From assembly GCA_900314605.1 (NCBI GenBank), contig OMVX01000007.1, positions 1-45,641 of the forward strand: a DNA stretch of 45,641 nt. Direction: 5' to 3'. A model generated the notes under the pieces. It worked only from the letters and a program-made list of their open reading frames with translations. It made no database searches and was not told where the DNA came from. This document shows positions 1-7,110 of the stretch, piece by piece. The stretch comes from an uncultured Methanobrevibacter sp. GTDB taxonomy: Archaea > Methanobacteriota > Methanobacteria > Methanobacteriales > Methanobacteriaceae. Position numbers and translations under genes: made by a program. Positions within the stretch are counted from its first letter, which is position 1, and each line of letters begins with the position of its first letter.

Positions 1-144
1 ATCTATATTTAATAGTTGTACTTCATAGTATTTAAATTTACAGAATAAATAACAGAAAAAAAATTATAAAAAAAGTAAGTTTGTGTCCCACCCTCAAAAT
101 AAAAGAAAAAAATTTAATAATAAAAAATATATGATGTGATAATA

Positions 145-1336
145 ATGGGATTGTTTGATAAATTTAAAAAACCAAAATGGGAAAATGAAGACCCAGAAAA
201 AAAGAATAGAAGGTATTAAAGAATTAGATGACCAGGAAATATTGCTTAATATAGCTAAAAAAGATAAAATTAAAAATGTTCGAAAAGAAGCTGTAAAAAA
301 GATAACAAACCAAACTGAATTATATAATATAGCAAATAACGATAAAGAGGATATTATTCGTGAAGAAGCATTTGAGCATATTACAGATGAAAATTTATTA
401 ATGGAATTGGCTAATCATTCAGTTAAATTTGATATTGCAGCATCTAGAAAATTAACTGATCAATTAGAAGAAAAAAATAAAGAAGATTCTCTAATAAAGA
501 TAGTGCAAAATAAAGAAAATATATTTTATCTTCGAGAATACGCAGCAGAAAAAATCACCAACCAAGAAGTATTATTAAACATAGTTAAAAATGATTCTGA
601 TACAAAAGTTCGTAAAAATGCATTAAATAATATTACAAATCAAAAATCACTAATAGAATTACTAAGTGATGCTGAATTTGATTTAGAAAAAGAAACCCTT
701 GAAAAAATCACCGACCAAGACGTATTAATAGAAATAGTATTGAATAATCAATCTAAATTTTATAGACAAGGAGCAATCCCTAATATAACAAATCAGGAAG
801 TATTAGTAAAGATTGCATTAACTGACAGTGACTATGAATGTCGAGAAATTGCAATATCTACTTTAACAAATATTAATGCATTTGAAAAACTAAATAATGT
901 CACATCCAGTTTATATGATGTTGAAAATTATGGTGCAATTATAATTGAAAAAAGTGGTAATATTGTAACTGGAAAAGAGAATATTTTTAATAATTTAAAA
1001 AGGACTGACAGTTCAAATATGCATGTTGAATCTCCATCAGATGCAGTATTAATAAGTATAGACTTTACAGAAGAAAGTGGAGATTTATCAAAGTACTTTT
1101 ATAAGAAAATTATAACAGGCCATGGTTTAGGAGATTTAGAAATTAAAGAAGATTACCTTTTTAAAAATTTAAAATTCCTTATAGTTCAAGGTATCAATGA
1201 TAAAGTAACTAATATTGATGGAATGTTTAATGGATGTCCTAATCTAATTGAAATTAAAGGATTAGAAACATGGGACGTTAGTGGTCTTTCTGATAAAACA
1301 TATTATAATGATATTTATAATAAATATAAAAATTAA
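145..1336 (+). CDS. HEAT-like repeat protein with BspA-like C-terminal segment, apparent frameshift near the start
   Basis: The product consists of eight or nine degenerate repeats of about 26 residues (pattern L-x2-IA-x-ND-x4-VR-x2-A-x2-KI-x-D/N), which form HEAT-like helical scaffolds, then about 130 residues of other sequence. The last 30 residues (MFNGCPNLIEIKGLETWDVS) resemble one DUF285/BspA-type repeat. ATG at 145 has an archaeal Shine-Dalgarno GTGAT at 136-140 and encodes MGLFDKFKKPKW, matching the start of the paralogue at 7111-8925 (MGFKDLFKPKYE). That frame stops at 217-219. The repeat frame is open from a TTG at 155 with no convincing ribosome site. Removing one A from the seven-A run at 197-203 joins both frames into a protein aligned with the paralogue. 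The gene is therefore frameshifted, phase-variable, recoded, or carries a sequencing error. A scaffold role for protein binding is inferred; partners are unknown. Confidence 0.75.
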
Positions 1337-1386
1337 TCATATAATGTGAATTTAAGGATTAATATATAAATTATTATCTAAAACCC

Positions 1387-1827
1387 TTAAAAATTAAAAT
1401 TATTTGACTTTAAAAGTTTAGATGTAATAAGGGTTAATTTACCTTCCCCATCTAATTTTTTAATTTCCTCTTTAGAAAAATATCCATAATCTGTATGTTC
1501 ATTACTTAATTGAATTTCTCCTTCATCAAGTATTCCAGACATAGCTAAATTAATAGATTGAATATTCTGATTGTTTTTACAAGATTTAAAAGTATATTCA
1601 CATGCAGAATAAAAACCTAATAATTTAATATTCAAATTTGTTTCTTCAAATACTTCCCTTTTTAATCCTTCATCAAAAAATTCGTCTTTTTTAACTTTTC
1701 CACCTGGAAACTCCCATTTTCCAGGGTCATGAAACCTTTTATTTGGCCTTTGAAGAAGTAGTAATTTATCATCTTTTTTAGAAATTAATCTCACAGAAAG
1801 CCCAAAGCCTATTTTTTCCTCATCCAT
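1387..1827 (-). CDS. Nudix hydrolase (MutT-like)
   Basis: This is a 146-residue Nudix protein with a complete Nudix box in its first half: G-x5-E-x7-REVFEE-x-N-L, beginning at GKVKKDE and ending at the REVFEET helix. The glutamates bind the divalent metal that drives hydrolysis of nucleoside diphosphate derivatives. The size and the N-terminal ISKKDDKLLLLQRP strand fit the MutT/NudG group that cleans oxidised or unusual nucleotides, but the substrate cannot be read from the sequence. The start is ATG at 1827, with a strong ribosome site GGTGAT (complement of 1831-1836). The gene lies 15 nt after the stop of the methyltransferase-like gene on the same strand, so the two are probably co-transcribed. 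It converges with the repeat-protein gene ending at 1336. Confidence 0.9.
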   Translation of the reverse strand: MDEEKIGFGLSVRLISKKDDKLLLLQRPNKRFHDPGKWEFPGGKVKKDEFFDEGLKREVFEETNLNIKLLGFYSACEYTFKSCKNNQNIQSINLAMSGILDEGEIQLSNEHTDYGYFSKEEIKKLDGEGKLTLITSKLLKSNNFNF

Positions 1828-1842
1828 AATATCACCAAATAG

Positions 1843-2784
1843 TTATACAAAAATTACTTCCTTACATATTTTTAAAAGATTCTCTCTAAAAGAATCAATA
1901 TTAACCCCCGGAAATGCATCTATAATACCGATATCATATTTTTCATCAATTAAATTTACTAAATCATTTAAATCTTCATTATATATACTATATTTATCCT
2001 CAGGGATTTGATTTATTTTTAAATTAAATTCTGTTGTTTCTACAGCTTTTTTATAAATATCATTAAACAGAACAAAGCTAGCATTTGATTTTAATCCATA
2101 TATTCCAAGGGTTCCAGGTCCACACATTCCATCAATAATCCGAGGATTATCATATTTATTTAAAATCTCCTGGACTTGATTGATTTTACCTTGATTTTTT
2201 CTTGGAAATTCAATATGTAGTTTAGATTGTTGTTTATAAATAACAATATCTGCTACAGACGTATTTAGAATATCTACTCTAACATCACAACCAGCTAAAA
2301 GTTTATATTCTTCAATTTCACTATTAGAATCTAATTGACCAATAGTTAATTTAGGATTGCCTCTAATAACACCTTTAACTTCATGAACTTCATCTACAAT
2401 GATTTCTGCAACAGCTTCATTAATATCTTCTAAAATTAAAACTAATGTATTATCTGATAGCATTGGAGTTTCTTCAAGATATAAACCAGGAGTGATTAAA
2501 GGAATACCTACCCTTCGAAGTGAAGCTAAAGATTCTTTAAGTATGCCCTGATTAATTAGTATTTTAATAACATGTGAAAGTACAATATCAAGACTTCTCC
2601 TACCGCAGGAAGGACATTTTGCATAATCTGAATCTAAATCATCTAAATTTAATTGACGTTTAAGCGGTGTTGCTTTTTTAAGCTCAATAATATTACAATC
2701 AACACATGGACTGTAAAAATCATTAATATTAGCTGAAATATCATCAAACTCTTTAAAACAATTCTGACTACAAAAACATTTCAT
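1843..2784 (-). CDS. Zinc-binding, Rossmann-fold methyltransferase-like protein
   Basis: The protein has 313 residues from the ATG at 2784; a TTG three codons earlier is also open but less likely. The N terminus is cysteine-rich (MKCFCSQNC, then SPCVDCN, then KCPSCGRRS near residue 60), suggesting one or two zinc sites. The C-terminal third contains IIDGMCGPGTLGIYGL, followed by a strand ending in FND and later DIGIIDAFPG. This order resembles a class I S-adenosylmethionine-dependent methyltransferase: glycine loop, acidic end of strand 2, then a motif IV equivalent. The usual DPPY/NPPY catalytic motif is not present; DAFPG stands in its place. It may methylate RNA or protein, or may have lost activity. 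The Nudix gene follows 15 nt downstream. I do not recognise a characterised homologue. Confidence 0.65.
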   Translation of the reverse strand: MKCFCSQNCFKEFDDISANINDFYSPCVDCNIIELKKATPLKRQLNLDDLDSDYAKCPSCGRRSLDIVLSHVIKILINQGILKESLASLRRVGIPLITPGLYLEETPMLSDNTLVLILEDINEAVAEIIVDEVHEVKGVIRGNPKLTIGQLDSNSEIEEYKLLAGCDVRVDILNTSVADIVIYKQQSKLHIEFPRKNQGKINQVQEILNKYDNPRIIDGMCGPGTLGIYGLKSNASFVLFNDIYKKAVETTEFNLKINQIPEDKYSIYNEDLNDLVNLIDEKYDIGIIDAFPGVNIDSFRENLLKICKEVIFV

Positions 2785-2881
2785 AATAATCAATTTATTA
2801 ATTATAATTATTATTTTTTTTTAAAAATAAATGGTGAAAATATTAAATATTAAAACTATTTCATTAAAAAAAAAAAAAAAA

Positions 2882-3250
2882 TTAATCTAACTTTTTAGTG
2901 AATTTACATTCTGGATAATTAGAACAACCTAAAAAATCACCAAACTTACCCTCAATCTTCCTCAAACCACCACCACACTCAGGACAAGCACCAAAATCCT
3001 CACCTTCATCATCATCCAAATTAAAAGTATAACGACAATCAGGATAATTAGTACAACCTAAAAAATCACCATAATAACCGTGTATTAGTCTTAAAGGAAA
3101 ACCGCACTGAGGACAATCACCATGGTCTGAATTAACATCTTTAGAAAATCTGCATTCTGGAAAATTAGTGCATGCTAAAAATTCACCATTCTTACCTTCA
3201 ACTATTTTTAAATCTCCCCCACATTTTGGACATTTTTCTTCAGATTTCAT
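2882..3250 (-). CDS. Triple topoisomerase-type zinc-finger protein
   Basis: This is a 122-residue protein made almost wholly of three zf-C4_Topoisom units. Each has CPxCG near its start and C-x4-YPxC or C-x4-FPEC near its end: CPKCGGDLKIVEG..CTNFPEC, CPQCGFPLRLIHG..CTNYPDC and CPECGGGLRKIEG..CSNYPEC. In bacterial topoisomerase I such fingers lie C-terminal to the catalytic domain and bind single-stranded DNA. Here there is no topoisomerase domain, so the protein may be a free DNA- or RNA-binding accessory. I chose the ATG at 3250, because a TATA-like box (TATATAAT on the minus strand, near 3270-3278) sits about 25 nt before it, typical of a leaderless archaeal transcript. The frame is open 16 codons further upstream (to 3298), but those residues do not belong to a finger. 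Confidence 0.85.
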   Translation of the reverse strand: MKSEEKCPKCGGDLKIVEGKNGEFLACTNFPECRFSKDVNSDHGDCPQCGFPLRLIHGYYGDFLGCTNYPDCRYTFNLDDDEGEDFGACPECGGGLRKIEGKFGDFLGCSNYPECKFTKKLD

Positions 3251-3334
3251 AAAAAAATATTTAGTTTTTACTATTATATACTTTCTTTTAAAAATCAATA
3301 AATTAAAAAAATAAAAAAAATGAAGTTAGTAAAG

Positions 3335-3991
3335 TTAATATAAGCTTCCACCAGTATATTCATTTTCTTCTGTGTAAATTCTAATTAATCTATCTACAAC
3401 ATCCTCATACATTAACCTATATCCAATAGCACCATTACCATCTTTCATTTCAACATTGTTAAGATTTTTATCAGCAGCTTTACTACTATTGTTTATTATA
3501 TACCACATTCCATGAGGAGTGTAAATAAATAATGAACCAAATCCTTCAGATCTTCCATTTTTAAAACTATCATCAGGGTCATATATTTTAGTTGAATGAA
3601 TAGCGAGACGACTTAAATCCTGAGCAGGTTGTGTTCCTCCTTTTTTAAATAAAACTTCAAGCCATTCAAAAGTCTGGTCTTTAAGTTGTGCTTTTTTTAA
3701 TGGATCTTTAAATGCTTCTTCTACCTTTTTATTACGTTTTTCAAGAGTGTCTTCAATACCTAATATTTCTTCAATTTTAGAAACATCACTTTCAAGACAT
3801 CTCCACCCTTCAGGTCTTCCAGTAACTTCAGTAATACCATTGACAAAATCTTTTCTACCATATCTTTTCATATATGGCTTAATTTTTTCAAAATCATCAT
3901 CAGGTATCCTCTGATTTAAACCATACAAATAACCTAAGCCATTAGCATCATAACATTTTGTCTCTAATTTTAATGGTTTTTTATCTGCCAT
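3335..3991 (-). CDS. Hypothetical protein, 218 aa
   Basis: I do not recognise this family. The protein is soluble, 218 residues, with no signal peptide, membrane segment or cysteine cluster. Visible elements are DANGLGYLYGLNQRIPDDDF near the N terminus, a lysine/glutamate-rich helix around residues 75-110, and a C-terminal aromatic and glycine-rich part (EGFGSLFIYTPHGMWYII, then GAIGYRLMYEDVVDRLI). The start is ATG at 3991 with a strong ribosome site, GGTGATT, nine to fifteen bases upstream, so it is clearly a translated gene. It is transcribed on its own, with about 85 nt to the zinc-finger gene and a divergent neighbour at 4153. No function is proposed. Confidence 0.75.
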   Translation of the reverse strand: MADKKPLKLETKCYDANGLGYLYGLNQRIPDDDFEKIKPYMKRYGRKDFVNGITEVTGRPEGWRCLESDVSKIEEILGIEDTLEKRNKKVEEAFKDPLKKAQLKDQTFEWLEVLFKKGGTQPAQDLSRLAIHSTKIYDPDDSFKNGRSEGFGSLFIYTPHGMWYIINNSSKAADKNLNNVEMKDGNGAIGYRLMYEDVVDRLIRIYTEENEYTGGSLY

Positions 3992-4152
3992 CTAATCACC
4001 AATTCTTTTAATAAATAAAATATATTAAACTTTAATTATTAAATATATTATATATTCAAATATTTAAATGAATTAAATAGTAAATTAAACTAATAAATGG
4101 CCAAACACGAAAAATTGATTAAACTGAAAATAAATGCATAAAATACAGGGAT

Positions 4153-5094
4153 ATGATGATAATTAATGTAGGTGGAAGAACAGACATAGTCAACTATTAT
4201 ACTCCATGGCTATTAAATAGACTTAAAGAAGGATATGCATATTCTAGAAATCCTTTTGTAAAAGAAAATGTATACTGCTTAAGTCTGAAACCCGAAGATG
4301 TTGATTGTCTCTTGTTCTGCTCTAAAAATTACACCCCTATATTAAATCATATTGGAAGGATAAATAAGAAGTATCATATATTATGTCATTATACAATTAC
4401 CTGCTATGGTAAGGACATTGAACCGAAAGTTCCTTCCATATATCAATCCATCAAGATATTAGAAAAATTATCAAAAATTGTTGGTAAAAATAAAATCCTA
4501 TGGAGATATGATCCAATACTTCTAACTGAAAAATATACTGTTAGAAAACATTTGGAAACTTTTGAGTATATAGCTAAAAGGATTACACCATTAATTAATA
4601 GATGTATCTTTAGCTTTGTAGATATGTATAAGAAAGTGGAAGAAAATATGCCTGAGATAATTCCATTTACTGTAAAAGATAAAGAAAACTTATTGAAAGG
4701 AATTGGTGAGATATCAAAAAAATATAATCTTTATACACAAAATTGTGCATCAAATGAAAACTATGAAAAATATAATATTCATAGTGGAAGCTGTACAACA
4801 AGAGAAATATTAGAACAGACACAAAATGCATTTTATAAAAATGTTAATGGGACTGGAATTAGAGAAAATTGTCATTGTATTCCATCAAGAGATATTGGTG
4901 CTTATAATTCTTGTTTAAGTGAATGTAAATATTGTTACGCAAATAGAAAGCCAGAAATTCCTAAAAAAGTTATTAAACTCCATGATGAAAAATCAGAATT
5001 ATTACTTGGACATCTAAAAGAGAATGATAAACTTATTGAAACAGATGTAATAAGATATATTGAACCTAATCAAAAAACTTTATTTGACTTTTAA
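4153..5094 (+). CDS. DUF1848 family protein, possible iron-sulphur enzyme
   Basis: The 313-residue product matches the DUF1848 pattern: an N-terminal strand ending in GGRTDIVNYYTPWLLNR, then YSRNPF, then LSLKPEDVDCLLFCSKNYTP, and in the middle WRYDPILL. Near the C terminus is a cysteine cluster: CHCIPSRDIGAYNSC, then ECKYCYANR. C-x3-C-x2-C spacing with an aromatic in the last interval resembles the iron-sulphur loop of radical SAM enzymes, but it lies at the C terminus rather than the N terminus; a cluster here is an inference. The family is found in anaerobic bacteria and archaea and its reaction is not known to me. Translation may begin at either of two adjacent ATGs (4153 or 4156). The 3' end converges on the gene ending at 5272. 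Confidence 0.85.
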   Translation: MMIINVGGRTDIVNYYTPWLLNRLKEGYAYSRNPFVKENVYCLSLKPEDVDCLLFCSKNYTPILNHIGRINKKYHILCHYTITCYGKDIEPKVPSIYQSIKILEKLSKIVGKNKILWRYDPILLTEKYTVRKHLETFEYIAKRITPLINRCIFSFVDMYKKVEENMPEIIPFTVKDKENLLKGIGEISKKYNLYTQNCASNENYEKYNIHSGSCTTREILEQTQNAFYKNVNGTGIRENCHCIPSRDIGAYNSCLSECKYCYANRKPEIPKKVIKLHDEKSELLLGHLKENDKLIETDVIRYIEPNQKTLFDF

Positions 5095-5271
5095 GGCGTC
5101 TGTAAAAGTCTAAAACTTATTTTAAAAATCTTCAAAATCATAATTTGAAAAATAAATGAATAAAATATGAAAAAAATAATGGGTAAAATTCTTTAATTAT
5201 AAAAAAAATGTTTAAAAGTATATGAATCCTTAACTATTTCAGAATTAACCTATATTATCAAATGTATCTGT

Positions 5272-6348
5272 TTAATTTAATAACTCTTGTTTTTTCTTTT
5301 GAAATTCTTCTTCTGTAATAATTCCGGATTCTTTTAGTGAGTAATATTCTTTAATTAATTCTATTTTATCTATTTCTGAAGGTTCTGCTTCCTCTATGTT
5401 AAATGCTAAAATCTCACTAATCCAAACATTATTAAGGTCTTTAGAAAAAATATTAAGATAATTATTAGTTATTGCATGATAATCTTTTAAATAGTAAATA
5501 TTTTCCGATAAGGATTTAGTTAATAAATCTGCGAAATAATTATCACATATTTTAAGATTTATCATCTCTTTATCTGATTTAATATAAATAAAATTATTTT
5601 CCTCTGTAATCTCCTCTATTTTACTAAAATTAATTATTGTTTTTAAATCATTTTCTCTGATTTCCAATCGATTATCTTTAATGCTCAATATTACATTTGT
5701 TGTATCTTTAACGTTTTCTTGAACTTGGATAGGAACCTGTTTTTCTACAGTTTGCATTTCAGTTTTAACACCACTTGTTCCTGCTAAGCCAATTAAACCA
5801 AAACCTAAGGTAGCAGCACCTTTTACTAAACCACCATGTTTTTGTTTAACAACAGGGATTTCTTCTGTAATTGTTTTCATTTGGGTAGTTGTAATAGTTT
5901 TTGAACCATTTTCTCGAATAAATGGAACTCCATCTTGATTCAAGTCAGTGATTACTATTTTTTTAGAATATTCAAATAAAAGTTCATATTCTTTATCTAA
6001 AAGTTTATTCTGATGGTTATTATTTGATATTTCATCTTTAATTAATTCATCAATACTGCTTTTGTCATGATTTTCTTTAATAAATGATTGAATTTTATTA
6101 ATTTGACCAATAGTGAATTTATTTTCAGAAAATATATTATTTAGATCTTCAGATGAATAAATAGACATATCATTGCTTTCATCATATTGAGAATAGATAA
6201 TTTTATTCTCACTAGAGGTAATGGGAGAATAATTTAAATCATTTGAATAAGATTCAACTCCAAAATCATTAACTTTTAATTTAGTTCCACAATTAATGCA
6301 GAAATTAGATACAGAATCATTTTCAAAATTACAATTTGGACATTTCAT
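5272..6348 (-). CDS. Zinc-ribbon protein with C-terminal SHOCT domain
   Basis: This is a 358-residue three-part protein. Residues 1-25 form a zinc ribbon (CPNC-x12-CINCGTKLK). The middle contains a glycine-rich hydrophobic stretch near residues 170-190 (KGAATLGFGLIGLAGTSG), which could touch a membrane, followed by beta-rich sequence resembling the short PH-like domains that often accompany SHOCT proteins. The last 30 residues are a SHOCT domain (ELIKEYYSLKESGIITEEEF), a short helical hairpin used in oligomerisation. The zinc ribbon closely resembles that of the 89-residue protein at 6746-7015. The gene is divergent from the DUF2085 gene, the two starts being about 65 nt apart, so they may share control. 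The function is unknown; a membrane-associated regulatory or stress role is only a guess. Confidence 0.8.
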   Translation of the reverse strand: MKCPNCNFENDSVSNFCINCGTKLKVNDFGVESYSNDLNYSPITSSENKIIYSQYDESNDMSIYSSEDLNNIFSENKFTIGQINKIQSFIKENHDKSSIDELIKDEISNNNHQNKLLDKEYELLFEYSKKIVITDLNQDGVPFIRENGSKTITTTQMKTITEEIPVVKQKHGGLVKGAATLGFGLIGLAGTSGVKTEMQTVEKQVPIQVQENVKDTTNVILSIKDNRLEIRENDLKTIINFSKIEEITEENNFIYIKSDKEMINLKICDNYFADLLTKSLSENIYYLKDYHAITNNYLNIFSKDLNNVWISEILAFNIEEAEPSEIDKIELIKEYYSLKESGIITEEEFQKKKQELLN

Positions 6349-6382
6349 AATATATATTATTAATTTAAGATATTAATAAATT

Positions 6383-6390
6383 TTATATAA
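6383..6390 (+). promoter_or_regulatory. TATA box for the DUF2085 gene
   Basis: TTATATAA lies 24-31 nt before the ATG at 6414, the distance expected when the transcript starts at or next to the start codon. No ribosome site is visible between them, which fits leaderless translation. Confidence 0.5.
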
Positions 6391-6413
6391 TTTATACAAC
6401 AAAGATTTAATCA

Positions 6414-6749
6414 ATGAAATATTCTAAATTATTATGTCATAGAATGCCTGAAAGGTCTTTTCATTATAAAAACCATCAATTCCCTGTTTGTGCAAGATGT
6501 ACAGGATTTTACACAGGTTTGGCAATATTTTTAATTTATAAATCCCTATTCCCCATTAACTATACAATTACTTTATTTATAATTTCAATAATATTACTTA
6601 TTCCAACGTCAATTGATGGATTTACACAATATTTAGGGTTAAGAGAAAGTAATAATAAGTTAAGATTTATAACTGGTTTAATTGGCGGGATTGGTTTAAT
6701 AATACTTTTTAAAATAATTTTAAAAATAATCTACGGAGTTTTTTTATGA
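6414..6749 (+). CDS. DUF2085 family small membrane protein
   Basis: The 111-residue protein carries the DUF2085 signature: [18 protein letters not shown] followed by [11 protein letters not shown]. This gives one Cys-His near the N terminus and a C-x2-C pair at the first membrane segment. Three hydrophobic helices follow (about residues 33-52, 54-72 and 88-108). The conserved C-H, H and C-x2-C residues suggest a metal or cofactor site at the membrane face; the biochemical role of this family is not known. The downstream zinc-ribbon gene begins at 6746, its ATG overlapping this gene's stop by four bases (ATGA), so the two products are translationally coupled. The divergent SHOCT gene lies 65 nt upstream. 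Confidence 0.85.
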   Translation: MKYSKLLCHRMPERSFHYKNHQFPVCARCTGFYTGLAIFLIYKSLFPINYTITLFIISIILLIPTSIDGFTQYLGLRESNNKLRFITGLIGGIGLIILFKIILKIIYGVFL

Positions 6750-7015
6750 AATGTCCAAATTGTGAAACAGAAAATGAAGACAGTGCTAAATTTTGTAGAA
6801 CATGTGGTATAAATTTACAGGAAAATTATACTTTTGAAGAAAAAAAAGAAGAAAAAAAATATGTCACCACAGTTGAGAATATAAATGATAGAGAATATAA
6901 TAGGAACAATAGCAATAATACTTATAATGAGACGAGTAATAGTTCTTCCAGTTGGTGGGTTTGCTGTATTTGTTTAATAGGTATATTTATAATATTTGCA
7001 ATATTTTCTCATTAA
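6746..7015 (+). CDS. Zinc-ribbon protein with C-terminal membrane anchor
   Basis: The 89-residue protein has an N-terminal zinc ribbon (CPNC-x12-CRTCG), a charged and then Asn/Ser-rich linker (residues 28-67), and a single C-terminal hydrophobic helix ([18 protein letters not shown]). This is a tail-anchored arrangement with the ribbon facing the cytoplasm. Its ribbon is similar to that of the SHOCT protein at 5272-6348, so the two may have arisen by domain sharing. It overlaps the DUF2085 gene by four bases and is almost certainly co-expressed with it. A complex of the two membrane proteins is plausible but not shown. The substrate or partner is unknown. Confidence 0.8.
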   Translation: MKCPNCETENEDSAKFCRTCGINLQENYTFEEKKEEKKYVTTVENINDREYNRNNSNNTYNETSNSSSSWWVCCICLIGIFIIFAIFSH

Positions 7016-7110
7016 TATTATAACTTAAAGTAAAATAATAGGATTTTTCTAATTCAACAGCTGTGGAATAAAAAAAGATACAAATTTAATTTTGTATCCT
7101 GTTAATTTTT

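Noticed and set aside
1-144. Possible partial gene at the left edge
   Set aside because: All frames contain early stops and the composition is typical of spacer DNA; only the promoter and ribosome site of the next gene are likely here.
5095-5125. Possible third copy of the intergenic repeat (reverse orientation)
   Set aside because: Only about ten bases (TGTAAAAGTC against TGTTAAAAGTC) agree, which is too little in AT-rich DNA.
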